This document shows positions 26,175 to 37,844 of a stretch of DNA of 64,000 nucleotides, one piece after another. The position numbers were made by a program, and so were the translations under genes. The notes beneath the pieces were generated by a model that saw only the letters and a list, made by a program, of their open reading frames with translations, was not told the DNA's origin and made no database searches. This DNA is from Dimorphilus gyrociliatus. Lineage: Eukaryota > Annelida > Polychaeta > Dinophilidae. How positions within the stretch are numbered: the first letter of the stretch is position 1; each line of letters opens with the position of its first letter. Where the stretch lies: assembly GCA_904063045.1 (NCBI GenBank), contig CAJFCJ010000005.1, positions 3,935,689 to 3,999,688 on the forward strand, given 5' to 3'.

Positions 26175-29100
26175 ATGAGCAACGCAAGAGAATTGTATCG
26201 ATGGGAGAGATTAACAAAACCCAAGATATATGCTACAAAGTCTCAAGTAAGACAATAACTATTATACTTTGTTAATAGATCTTGAAATCGTATTTCATGC
26301 AGAAAACTACAGATAAAAGTGACATAGAAGACTGGTTAAAGGTAAAGTGCAGAAGAGTGGCTTATTACTTTCTTCTTTATTAAAATATTTTGTGAAACAG
26401 AAAGTTGAAAAAGCATCCGAACAAGCAACTGACGTTGTTCTTGGTGGAAATTCAGTTCCAGTTCCATCTCGTAGCGTTGTACGTAAGAATACGCAAAAAG
26501 ATCTTGAAAAGGCAAGGATCCACAATGCTGCTTACGTTGAAGGTACGATAGAATTCTATAAGAATGTTCTTATTTTTATAAAATATATATTAAAAGGGGA
26601 TTTTTAACAGCTCAAGATTTATTGGACAATTGGATGAAAGAAAAGTTGGTTTTAGACGAAGAAGACGATAGAGAATATTCGGGTCCTTCTGACATTCAAG
26701 TACAGAATGAATGGGATAAAATATTGAACGAATACGAATCAGAAATGATGGCACTAAGAACAAAACCCGATACTAAAAAAGGTCTATATCAGTTTTAGCC
26801 TTTATTTATGTAATTTGAATTGTTTTCAAAACTATTTCAGCTCGTTCTAAATGTTCTAATACATCTAGCAGCCGTGATCCAGCCAATGTAGAGAGCATTG
26901 TTCAGGTAAATTAGTTTTTCATCAGTGTTAAGAGAGTTAATTACCTAATTCATAAACTAGAGTCTCCTTGACAAAGAATATGTTAGCGAATATGTAATTG
27001 ATGATCTAGGCTTAGATGATGACCTTGAAAAGAAAAAGAAAGACCCACGCCTTAAGATGGAGTTAAGGCACGAACAGGTAAAATGAAATTAGTCTATACG
27101 ATTTGTCCAATAATTTTGCTACTAATAAAATTTCTCTCAGGTAAAGAGAAATCGCCTGCAGAGAGAAGCAGAGCAAAAGAAAAAGTTAGAAGAGAAAATT
27201 ATGAAGAAGAATGCTAGAAAGGAAGCAGAAAAGGTTATACGCCAAGAGGAACAAATGAAGAAAAATAAATTTAAAGAAGAAGAAGAGAAAATTAAGGAAC
27301 AGATGATGTACATTAGGAAAGAAATGGAATTTGAAAAACGTCAAAAAGAATTAGCATTAAAAAAGTAACGTAACATTTATATATAATAAAAAGGTTTAAC
27401 AAAAATACTCTGTTTCCTCTATATAGGAAAAAGAGCGAAGAGAATATGCTAAAGAATAAATTAAAACAAAAAATAGAAATCAAAGCTATTAAAGTGGAAG
27501 AAGATGAAACTCATGAAAGAATTGCCTCGATGAAAAAAATATTAATACAAGAACGTCTCATGGCAGTTGAAGAACGCCAGAAACGTGAGAATATGAAGGT
27601 ATCCTGTATAATAGTTACTTATTTTTATTAATTAATTCTAATCAGTTAATTTCTGTTGTAGATTAAACAAAGATATTTTATCGGTTGGTATAATTGCATT
27701 CTACAAAGTCGATTACAACTTGGTAAAGCTAAAGCATTTTATGATTGGAAATGTTTAATGAAATATTGGAATTCGTGGAAACTCTACGCCATTCAACAAT
27801 CAATGAATAAAAAAGCTATAATGCATCAGGAATCTGTTAAAACAGATCAAAGGTAAAAAACAATGCCATGTTTAAAATATTTTCTAATCAATTTCTCTTT
27901 CTCAAATAGGAAGCAAATGATCTCCGTCAAACACTATCATACCACTCTTCTAAGAAAGTGTTTCAATTCTTGGAAGATGTATCTAGAACAAGCTAAAGTT
28001 TCAGATATGTTTGACGTTAGTGCGAATTTACAATTTCTTCTTATCAAAGCTTTATTCAATAACTCTTATCTTCTCTCCTCGCATTTTAACAGGAAAATAA
28101 TGAACGTACTAAAAGTAAAATAAGTGCGTTTTTAGACGCCTTAGAAAATGTTTCTACCGTCCAAAAAGAAGCTAGTAAAGTAAATCCAGTACAAGTAGAT
28201 GATAAGCAATTAGTTGTAAGAATTACTATTATTTTTAAAGACTTTTCCTATAATTGCAAATAACCTATGCCAGATTTTTTTTATCTATTTTCTTTATTAA
28301 ACTTTTTCAGTCGGAATTATTTAATGATAAAAAGGCTCCTAAGAAAGCTAGACCTACATCTGCTACAACTTCAAAACCAAGTATTATTCCTAAGGAAGCT
28401 TGGCAAGTTACAAAGAAACACAATAAGCTTACTAAAGAGCAAATACTGGAAATGAACGAAAGATCTCGAGAAGAGTTGGGTGACGACTTAGTAATAGAGC
28501 AGCAGCCATCTGAGGATGATACTGGTAGAAGTTCAAAAGCGAAGAAATTTCACCCACCTGAAAATTATCATCATAGACATCAAGCTCAACAGAAAATTTT
28601 ATTAGAACAACAAAAAGAGTTAAAGGTATTTTTCTCTTATTTCATCAAAAGCTTTTATTTAAAATAAACACAACTAACTCGTTCGGTTTCTAGGAACAGA
28701 AAAAATTAATTGAGGAACTTCACTATTTACAAAAGCAACAGTTACTCCAACAACAACTTGCGAACAATCAAACTCCAGATTTAATACAAAAACATCTTTT
28801 GGAATTAGAGAAAAATTTAATGGATATTGCGAGTAATTACTCTGATAATCAAGCAGCTCATAGACAAATGCATGAAGATAAACCAACTCTTGAAGGAGAA
28901 TCAGATATAGTTAGTGAACTTCCATCTCAAGCGAGGTAAGTACATTTTAGACAATGTTCTTAATGATATTTTAATTTTAAAGATGTAATCTTTTCCTTGG
29001 TTAGACGGGAGACTATAGAAACTGAAAGATCAGAAGGATCGTCCAATCAGTCGAATAGTTCCAAGCGACATTCAGATTTCCTAAAAGGTTTTCTTTATCT

Positions 29101-30025
29101 ATATTTACTTTTGTTGCATACAATATTCCCTCATTTGTAATACAACTGTATTGTTTAGCAATGGAACAAAGGTCAGCTCAAAGAGCCGCCTTAAAAAAAG
29201 AGAGAGAGACTCGAAGAAGACAAGAAGAAAAGGAAAAACTTTTAAGATTAGAGAGAGAGGCGAACGAAAGAAAGGAAAGAGAAGAAGAGGAGAAAAAGAA
29301 GAGAATCATAGAGCATAGGGAAAGGAAACGACAGGAAATGCTACAACAACAAAAAAAGATTGAAGAACAAAAACGCTTTCAATCTTTAAATCAAAAAGCG
29401 GAGGAGTGGGCAACATTTGCAACAATGAAATTTCGAGGTTGGAAGCCGTGGCGTAGATTTATTCAAATGATAAACGATAGAAAGATACTAGCTGAGGAAA
29501 AACGTAAGAAGACTCTCTTAAAATTGGCTTTTTCCGCTTGGAGTTCTAAATGGCTTTCAATTGAAGAGGATCGTAATAGAAAAGCTAACGAATTCTATAG
29601 GTTCAACTTACAAAAACACTTTATAAAGAGGTGGGAGAAAATTGGTAAATTATCTCAAATAGCCGAAGAAAAAGCAGCAATACATTACAGACAAAAGTTA
29701 TTATCAAAATGTCTTACTTCATGGGTTTCTTATTACGATGAAGAGAAGATTCGTACCTGGAGGATGGAAAATATTGCGGACCAACATAATACAAGGTAAT
29801 ATTAGTAATAATGAAAATGATAATATTATTAATAGTAACAATATATTTAAAATTTTTAGGCGTATTCAATTAACTGCTATAAGATGTTGGCAACGTCTTC
29901 CCCAAATGAAAAGAGCCCAAGAAGAGAGAACAAAAAGACTTTCAAAGATACGTCAAAAGGTCGCTAATATTTTACCAGATTATGATCCAAATAAGAGTGA
30001 TACACCCAGATCATCTATAACTTAA
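26175..30025 (+). CDS. CCDC191: CCDC191-like coiled-coil protein, 16 exons
   Basis: Exons: 26175-26246, 26303-26341, 26401-26542, 26611-26781, 26841-26905, 26961-27077, 27141-27364, 27427-27598, 27662-27852, 27910-28015, 28093-28212, 28311-28625, 28694-28935, 29005-29087, 29159-29795, 29860-30025. All phases agree and total about 953 residues, close to the human protein (about 936). Long charged coiled coils (EAEQKKKLEEKIMKK; REREEEEKK type) alternate with tryptophan-containing helices such as FRGWKPWRRFIQM and LTAIRCWQRLPQMKR. The end, KIRQKVANILPDYDPNKSD, is typical of CCDC191. Function is little known; coiled-coil proteins of this kind are often centriolar or ciliary, which is inference only. 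Confidence 0.9.
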
Positions 30026-30395
30026 AACTATGTTGAAAATGTTTTCCAAGTACAACGGTTTCATGTTCAATCAATAAAGTTTAATTACTCATCTTTTCTC
30101 TTCTTTCATTTGACGTTATTTCAACTTCTTTTTGAATTTAAAATATTAAAATATTTTTAATTAAAAGTAATCAATCCCTTTATTATTATTATTATTTGAA
30201 AACGGTAACATTTTTTAACGAAAAAACCTGATCAAGATCTCTTTCTTTTCTTTTTCATCATTAAAAAATACAGTATTATGCCAAAACGAAAGATTAAACA
30301 GAGATACAATACAAGAAAGAAGGTTAAAAAAGAACAAATACCTCTAATAAGTAATAAAGGATATCATATATATTGTAATATACATATATATATTC
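30026..30395. other. Gap between CCDC191 and the UFD1-like gene
   Basis: An AATAAA at 30074-30079 probably serves the 3' end of CCDC191. The rest is AT-rich. No clear promoter motif for the downstream intronless gene. Confidence 0.5.
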
Positions 30396-31181
30396 ATGTA
30401 TTTGCCATTTTACCCAGTTGATGATATATCGGAATTTGATAAAACCTACAAATGCTTAGCTTTTGAAAGAGGTTTATTTGGCTCAAAGGAAGAAAATCTT
30501 GCAAGAGGTGGAAAAATTAATTTACCCGAATTGGTTTTATCTGAAATCGTACGGGAGTCGCTGCCTTGTCCTTATCTTTTCAAACTAACGAATAACGAAC
30601 GCTTCTGTTACTGTGGAGTTAATGAATTCGTCGCTCCTCCAAATACAATTGAATTACCTTCATGGATGTTGGAGAGTCTCAAAATTGAGGAAACGTCTAA
30701 TGTTAAAATTGAATCAGTTGAGCTACCAGTAGGGACATATCTTAAAATTCAACCGCAAGACGTTAACTGGTTAAATATAACCGATTGCAGAGCTGTTCTT
30801 GAGAAATCTTTACGATCCTTTAGTACATTACATAAAGATGAAACGTTTCCAGTAGATTACAACAACAGAACGTATCATCTAAAAGTACTAGAAACATTAC
30901 CAAACGACGCTATTCAAATTATAAACTGCGATATAAATGTTGATATTGAGTTACCCGTTGGCTACGAAAGCGCTAAAATCAAAGATAAAACTCAAGAGAG
31001 AAAGAGAGAAATATCTAATAATAGTAGCACTTATCTTGGCCGTGGATATAGAATTGATGGAAAAATACCAGATTTGTACATTCCTCCCACACCTTCCGGT
31101 ATGGTTCGAGAGGAGCTTAAAAAAGGAAGACCAGATTACAAACATGATATATATGAACTTTGTTTTAAATTAGATAAATAA
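30396..31181 (+). CDS. UFD1: UFD1-like ubiquitin-fusion degradation protein, intronless
   Basis: One uninterrupted frame of 261 residues. It matches the UFD1 N-terminal double-psi barrel and following domain: ERGLFGSKEENLARGGKI, LPCPYLFKLTNN, CGVNEFVAPPNTIELPSWM, SVELPVGTYLKIQPQ, DITDCRAVLEKSLRSFSTL (here NITDC), YHLKVLETLPNDAIQI and INCDINVDIELPVGYE. UFD1 works with NPL4 and the p97/VCP ATPase to pull ubiquitinated substrates. The usual protein is about 300 residues; the C-terminal p97/NPL4-binding region here is short, ending GRGYRIDGK and then IPDLYIPPTP. No introns, in a neighbourhood where most genes have several, suggests a retrocopy that replaced or duplicates the original. The frame is intact and looks constrained. 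Confidence 0.88.
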   Translation: MYLPFYPVDDISEFDKTYKCLAFERGLFGSKEENLARGGKINLPELVLSEIVRESLPCPYLFKLTNNERFCYCGVNEFVAPPNTIELPSWMLESLKIEETSNVKIESVELPVGTYLKIQPQDVNWLNITDCRAVLEKSLRSFSTLHKDETFPVDYNNRTYHLKVLETLPNDAIQIINCDINVDIELPVGYESAKIKDKTQERKREISNNSSTYLGRGYRIDGKIPDLYIPPTPSGMVREELKKGRPDYKHDIYELCFKLDK

Positions 31182-31340
31182 TAATTTGAAGACTAAACAC
31201 AAACATAAAAGAAACAACAACACTGAAGAAGAAAGATGGAAAAATGTTTAAACAGAGGAAAACGAAGATAAAATTAACAATAATAGATTTTTTTATCATT
31301 TTATTTATCGTATAAAAAAACTAGTTTTATCGTTCTTAAG

Positions 31341-33052
31341 TTATTTATTTGGTTCCGTCCAGCCGGCAATAGATTCTTGTTCTAGATAATTGGCGATAGC
31401 CAAACTTAATCTATCCATGTGGGGAGCTGTAACAATTTGAACTCCAATTGGTACTCTGGACGTTGATGATAGACCTAATGGAATGTTACACGCCGGCAGT
31501 CCCAAAACATTAAATACTCCAGTATACGCCCAGTTAAATGGAACCAAAAGTGGTTCATTGTGATATAAAGCAGGTGTTGGATGAGTTGGGAAAACGAAAA
31601 CTCCATCCTTGCCTAATAGTTTAAGCATATCACTCTTTAATTTTTTGGCTCTATCCTGGAATTTTTTTGCCATATTCTTCGGCATCGGAAATTTTTCGAG
31701 AAAAGCTAGCAATAAAGCGGGAATTGTATGACGAGGCAATCGTAGCACAACGCGTGCTATTTCTTCATACAAATTCCAATTTTTTGACTCTTCAGCCAAT
31801 TGAGCAACGAAAGGTTCTTCTCCAGATTCGCTCATACCAGCAAACCAGAGATTTACGCAATCTTGAAATTCGGGAAGGCTAACTCGATGAACTTCAGCCC
31901 CAATATTTGAAAAATGATCTATAACTCTTTTCAAACCCTGACGGACGTTTGGATGAACAGGTAGTGTTGTAACGCTTCCCTCTGCTTCTTCCATATAGAA
32001 AAATCTCAACTTTCGAACATCGACCTAAAACAAAGTACATCCAGTTTAGATTCTGAATCTTAATCAATAAATTTAAAACGTCCTACATCTTCATCTAACT
32101 TGAGCAGGCCTATCTTGTCAGGATCCGCCATAACTTTCATCATAGGTATTAAATCGGAAGCATATCTGCAAAAGGGGCCAGTAGACAAGAAGTCCTTTCC
32201 TCCCTTTGTAGCAATTGGTACTTGTCCATCGTTGTTAACAATTGCTATTAGAATTTTTAATATATGATAGAATTTTTATTAGAGGGTCTATTAAGAAAGC
32301 AAATTGTTTATTTTTCCCTTACCATTTGTTGGTTTGTGACCGTAAATTCCGTTGAAGAATGCTGGCATACGAATACTGCCTCCGATATCTGATCCTAAAC
32401 CAACTACAGCTCCAGCTGCCGAAACAATACACGCTTCTCCTCCAGAACTTCCACCAACAATACGACAAGTATTGTATGGATTTTTTGTAGTACCATACAC
32501 TAAATTGGACGTTTCCCACCACATACAAAGTTCACTTACGTTTGTGACTCCAAGTACTATGAGACCAGATTGTTTGAGACGAGTAACGACTGGGGCATCA
32601 AAATTAGCTTTAACATTTTTTCGAAGGATGTTTCCAGAAGTCCAAGACATTCCCTTAACTGCAAAGCATTCTTTAAGACATGTTGGCACTCCTAGAAAAG
32701 GCTTATTTTCTATTAAATCTTTTTCGCTAAGATTTCCAGATTCAATCAATTTATCAACTTCTGCAGCCTCGGCCAACGCATCATTAAATCTATAGGCAAC
32801 GACGGCGTTCAACGCTCCATTAACTTGCCTAATTCTCCTAATAAACGCCGTTACTAGTTCTACGCTGGTAATTTCCTTTTCTCTAATCATTCTTGCTAGC
32901 TCTGTTGCCGGTTTGCGTAAGATGTCATTGTCGATATCGGGTATTTGTTGTCGTTTCTTCTCATAATAGAAAGCAAACAAGGGACGAACAATGTAATATA
33001 TCATTCGCAATGCCATACAAATTGACACGAAGAGTAATTTGACGATGTTCAT
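31341..33052 (-). CDS. FAAH2-like amidase (amidase-signature hydrolase)
   Basis: Minus-strand exons 33052-32323, 32244-32087 and 32024-31341; 523 residues. A hydrophobic N-terminal helix (VKLLFVSICMALRMIYYIV) suggests membrane anchoring, as in FAAH2. The amidase-signature core is complete: the lysine in GVPTCLKECFAVKG, then RIVGGSSGGEACIVSAAGA and GLGSDIGGSIRMPAFFNG, supplying the Lys-Ser-Ser catalytic triad. The C-terminal half contains FVFPTHPTPALYHNEP and ends with GVQIV. The family hydrolyses fatty-acid amides; exact substrate cannot be read from sequence. It converges with the UFD1-like gene (160 bases between stops). Confidence 0.93.
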
Positions 33053-33510
33053 TTTTCTAAAGTATGTTTGTTATATCGAATTCATAAGCTAAATGAATTT
33101 ATGTGCAGATTAAGAGTCCACTTGACATTAGTTATCGACAGTGTTCTACCAGTTTATTTTCTTGTTTCAGTATATTTCGCGAGAAGCAAAGTTTTAAGAG
33201 TTTAGGAGATAGAAAACTATCATCAAGTTGAATTTAGTAGTTTAATTTATTAGCTGAAAAAAGTCAGCATTCAAACTGAAAAAAAAAAGAAAACAAAAAA
33301 GAAAATTCATTTTAGAAACAATTGAAAAACGAGACAAAATAGTAAAAACATTGAAATATAAAGTATATAAGGCAAATAAAAAACAAAAAAAATATGACTA
33401 GATAAAACATCATGAAGCCTGTACGAATTAAATTTTTGGTTGTTTTATCAAATAAAGAATGAAGCACTTTAAGGAAAGTCAGAATATCTTTTTGTTATTC
33501 TGTTCTTATT
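33053..33510. other. Gap between FAAH2-like and Shb-like genes
   Basis: A-rich sequence, including long A runs near 33276-33400 and an AATAAA at about 33451-33456. No exon seen; it should hold the promoter of the amidase and the 3' UTR of the Shb-like gene. Confidence 0.5.
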
Positions 33511-34903
33511 CTATTGGCCTTTAACTGGATATAAGAGAGACGTATGCTCGGCCCCTTTAATTGGTAGTTTGTTCAACGAATAGTGTTGAACCATTTGCGG
33601 TATATTTTGAAAAGGTTGAGAAAATTGTCCAAGTATGTAGCAATTATCCCTAATGACGATTTTCATATGCATAAATCCGTGACTACTTCTGTTGAACAAA
33701 TAATAATAATTTTAATAAATTATTCAAGTTTACATAATTTATATCGTTTAAACATTTACTTTAAAGATAAAGAATGATCGCTTCTATCACTCTCACTACG
33801 TCGAATTAGAAAGCTGCCTTCACGGTGATATTTTAGTCTTTTCTCAGCTTCTAGTCTTGATATTGCACCATGATACCACTTTTGTTGTTCCAGTGGTAAG
33901 CTCGTATTACACTCGAAACCGAGATTTAGCCTAGCCATTAGGGCGTTGTTATCCCAAGGTTCATCGTAGTCTTCATCAGGCCTTGAATCTCTTGATTTTT
34001 CACTCGAAATTTGCGATAATCTTGATTGATCCCAAGGTTTATCGTAATCGTCTACTGGTCGTCTATCATTTGCTTTTTTTATTTTTCCTTCTAATTCTTT
34101 CTTGTTAGGTGAACGATCCAGCGATTCGTCATGGCTAGAAGTATTACCAATTTCTCTTACTCTATCACGTTTTAAATGAGTATAGGCGTGATCGTCGTCA
34201 TTCGAAATAACAAGTTTGTTTCGCAAAGCTGCTTTATTATCAGTCCATGGTTCATCATAATCTTGTTTGGGTCTTTGATCGACGTTTGACTGGCCTATTG
34301 TCGGTGGGATTGATGTATTTGGAGCAGGTAGTTTTTGAATGGGAGCATTGGCAGATGCTATTGGCAAGGTATCTTCATAAGCATTATCACGAGATCTCTT
34401 TCCATTTTCCTCTTGTTTTTCTTTAGATAAAAACGTTTCGTTATACATCAATGTCAATTTATCTTAGTGTTAAATATACTTTGTAAAAGCTTCAGGGCTT
34501 CGTATGGCTCTGTATAATCATCTTCATTGCTAATTTGAGAAGACAATCCATCAGTAGTTTTTAAATCTATAGGATCGCTATATTCATCAACAATTGGTGG
34601 CTGACGAATGATAAACATAAATTAATTTTTTTTTAACATTTTGTTCATAATTACTATTTGACAATCAATATTTACTGTATTTTTTACATTTCTTGGCTCC
34701 TTTTGGGGACTATGTTTCTGCTTGGAGCAGACGCTTTCTCTGACTGGAGATGCTCCTGAAACTGAATCAGTGGATGGTCGATCTGAAGCAACGCAAGTTG
34801 TACACGCTTGAGGTGTCGTATAATCAGACAAATAGTCCCTAGTTGGTGGTTGTGGAGGAGCCTTCTTCGAGCCAATACCTAGATGTTTGAGGAATTTCGC
34901 CAT
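33511..34903 (-). CDS. Shb/Shf-type SH2 adaptor protein
   Basis: Minus-strand exons 34903-34676, 34600-34480, 34420-33760 and 33688-33511; 395 residues. The N-terminus MAKFLKHLGIGSKKAPPQPP has a proline-rich SH3-binding look. Three tandem RPxxDYDxPW motifs (DYDEPW, DYDKPW, DYDEPW) and related DYTEPY and DEYSDP tyrosines are the phosphotyrosine docking sites typical of the Shb family. The C-terminal SH2 domain (about residues 297-392) opens with KWYHGAISRLEAEKRL and has the phosphate-binding arginine in GSFLIRRSE. It likely links receptor tyrosine kinases to downstream partners. A 59-base intron (34421-34479) is required to keep frame. Its start codon lies 149 bases from that of LACTB2. Confidence 0.92.
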
Positions 34904-35052
34904 TCTAGTTGTCCACTTCCGACTGATCGCCGAAAGTGCGATGAATATTTCGAGGCCGATGATTGGAGAACATTTCGTTTCACCACTAACGCCATCTTAT
35001 GTAAAACGTTTTTCTCAGTAAAGCAATTGAGGGAAGGTCTTAAACTAGGAAC
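34904..35052. promoter_or_regulatory. Short bidirectional promoter between Shb-like and LACTB2 genes
   Basis: Only 149 bases separate two opposite start codons. The interval is less AT-rich than its surroundings and contains several CpG steps near 34913-34960. Both 5' UTRs and the promoter must fit here unless there are distant UTR exons. Confidence 0.6.
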
Positions 35053-36350
35053 ATGTCGATTGCATATAAAACCTTTAAACATGCCATACCCGAAATTGAA
35101 AGACTATCCGATAGGGTCATACGAATCTTAGGACTGAACCCGAGTTTAATGACGTTGGCTGGTACTAATACATATTTAATAGGAACCGGTAAAAGGTAAA
35201 TAAGTAGTATTCTTGCGCAATATAGCTAAGGTCATTTTAATTTTTAGACGAATTCTCGTTGATACCGGCTCTAAAGGCTTCCCAAAATATATTGAGAATT
35301 TACAGAAAGTTCTCAAGGAAAATGATACTTCGATAGGAAAGATTATAATAACCCATTGGCATAATGATCACACAGGAGGGATTGATGAAATCTATGATAA
35401 TATTCTCAAAAGTGTGTATAAATACTAATAGACTACTATTAATATATTTGATTGTTGACAATATTTTATCTATTATATCCTTTTTTAATTTAGATGATGA
35501 TATTCCCCTATTGAAATTCAAAATGCCCGATGGAAAGGATTCGTCTTTAAAAAAACACTCTAGAACATATCAATTTATCGAAGATAATGACGTTTTTCGA
35601 GTTGATGGTGCAACTTTAAGGTAATACGTCAAAGTCTATGATAGTTAATAGAAAACATACTTTTTCTATTCCGCTAAAGGGCTTTACACACTCCTGGTCA
35701 TTGCGAAGATCATATTATGCTTTACCTTGAAGAGGAAAACGCTCTTTTCTCCGGAGATGCTGTTCTCGGTGAAGGAACAGCCGTTAGTCAAAATAAATTT
35801 CTATTTATATTATTGTGTATTTACTCTGTTATTATTAATATAAACAAACAGGTATTTAATGATTTGTTCGATCTTATGGAGAGTTTAAAAAAGGCTCTGC
35901 GTTTGGAACCAACTGTTCTTTATCCTGGCCACGGACCCTTAGTTACCGAAGTAAAAGAGCATATTGGAGCTTATATAGAGCATAGGAATAATAGGGAAAT
36001 TCAAATTGTAAACTATCTTATGAAGAATGCATCGGATATGCATTCAGCAGAAGAAATTATGGAAGCTATATATGAAGTAAACTTGTCCATACACAATCAT
36101 TCTTTTCTTAAGTTTAAGCACTTTGTTTCAGAATGTTCCATCCCAACTCCATTTTAAAGCTGTTGAAAATGTTCATTTCCACCTTATGAAACTGCTGAAA
36201 GAAAAGAAAACGGGTATAAATAAATTCTTTACAGTTTGATTATTACTTTTATCAATACATTAATATGAATGTACTTTTTTCAAAGAATACAAAGGAGACG
36301 ATTTCTACGAAAGAAAATGGCGTTTAACAAAGTGTATTTCTGCCGTTTGA
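35053..36350 (+). CDS. LACTB2: LACTB2-like metallo-beta-lactamase-fold endoribonuclease
   Basis: Exons 35053-35195, 35248-35411, 35494-35620, 35680-35782, 35852-36076, 36132-36213 and 36286-36350 join in phase; 302 residues (human about 288). The family order is clear: [47 protein letters not shown], the zinc-binding [11 protein letters not shown] (HxHxDH), [26 protein letters not shown] with the second metal ligands, and LYPGHGPLV. The C-terminal half has the [10 protein letters not shown] helix typical of LACTB2. In mammals this is a mitochondrial single-strand endoribonuclease. The start is the ATG giving [12 protein letters not shown]. Confidence 0.94.
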
Positions 36351-37844
36351 AAGGTAAATAGCAGAAAACCACAATTGTTCCTCGTCTTTTTGATTATCTC
36401 TAAACAAAACCTTGAAATTACTTTTGATATACAAATGAAAATGATTGATTTAATCATATTATCTAAATACATATATACTGTATAATACTGTAGTATATAA
36501 TCAGTATAGTGGTATAATACTTGAAATAAAAGCATGTATACATGTATCAATAATTAATTATTGAAAATTTACCTTCTTCAATTGTTTAATGGTGAAAATG
36601 AAAATTTTCGTTTTATTACATCATTCACTTCCTTTAGTGAAGTTGCAGTTCTTGGGGTTGCTCTTTGTTTTCGACTTCTCCTTTCTGGTTGCAGTCGTTA
36701 CTGAATAAAGGAAATTTTTGTGTATTAGACTCTGGTATCTTCTTTTCTAAAAAGAGAAAAAAGACAACTTACACATTTTCGATGTCTACAGGAAATTTTT
36801 CGGCCATCTTCTCTACTATAGAGAAAGTAATGTTCTTTAAATTTCCATTTAAACTAATCAACTCATTCAAAATATTGTTGAATGCTTTGCTTTTAGAAAA
36901 TTCGCTAAACTCGTCGTTATCTTTCATCTGAGTCATTTTCAGTACGAAACGTAACTTTTTCCCCAATAGTTTTCGAAGTATCTTTGTCTAAAGTCGGTGA
37001 GTGAGTGAAAAGTGTCTTTTATAGACTACAATATTCAACCATATATAAACATACAAAACCACATGGTTGTTTTCTAATTCAATTTTAATGGTTGCTATAT
37101 TGCACAACAAAAATGACTTGTGCAACTATCATTCAATATGTATAAAAGGAAAAACCCATTTTTCTTCTCTATCAACGCTTCTTTAGATTTAACCCTGAAG
37201 TGAATGTAACATATTCATGTTGTGCAACAAGTGTTGAATATTCATCACTGTTATCTTTCACATTAAAACACAAACTTCAAGAGAATAGATATATTTCTAG
37301 TTCATTTTAGTATAAATGACATATGAAATCCTATATTTACTTTCTTTTATCTACTATCTATTGATATTCAAATAATAAGAATTTAGTGTCATACAAATAT
37401 TATCTTTCATATTGTATTAATTTATTTAATGACTGAGCATATGGGGAATATAAAACATACAACAAATGATTATTTTTTATCTTATCAGTATTTTCTACCA
37501 GGCTTTACTATATTAAAATGAATAGAAAGAATGGTAATAATAGAAGTAGGAAGTATTGTTTAATTACTTTCCAGTCTAGTTTATTCATAATGTATATCGC
37601 TTTCTCTTTCTATGGGCGATGTAAAACATTCTCCATATTTATTCCTTTATCTGGCTCCTCTTGACAACTGCTGATTAGATTGTGGAATAATCAACTTTTT
37701 ACTTCATACTACTAGAGTTAGATAAGAGAACATTATGCAGTTTTAGGCCTGCCTTGTTATCATATTAGATATCGTTTGAATTAATTCTCTCAAATTATCT
37801 ACAGAGGTGTACAAGGATATATCTTCTTTAAAAAGTTTGCCAAC
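36351..37844. other. Intergenic region with one possible small gene
   Basis: Mostly AT-rich non-coding sequence apart from the doubtful minus-strand pair of exons listed separately. The final 300 bases precede the Ig-protein start and probably contain its promoter. Several TTGTGCAAC/TTGCACAAC-like words occur near 37104-37232, unexplained. Confidence 0.45.
36640..36934 (-). CDS. Possible small two-exon protein, unrecognised
   Basis: On the minus strand an open frame starts at an ATG around 36934 and runs MTQMKDNDEFSEFSK, then a mostly helical segment, to a good GTAAGT donor near 36769. An acceptor near 36702 would continue it for about 22 residues to a stop near 36640. The product would be about 78 residues with amphipathic helices and no known domain. 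Codon use is protein-like but other frames are also partly open, so this could be chance or part of a larger gene. Confidence 0.25.

Noticed and set aside
34883-35131. Plus-strand ORF starting at 34883 as the LACTB2 start
   Set aside because: It is in a different frame from the beta-lactamase-fold exons; the ATG at 35053 opens the correct frame.
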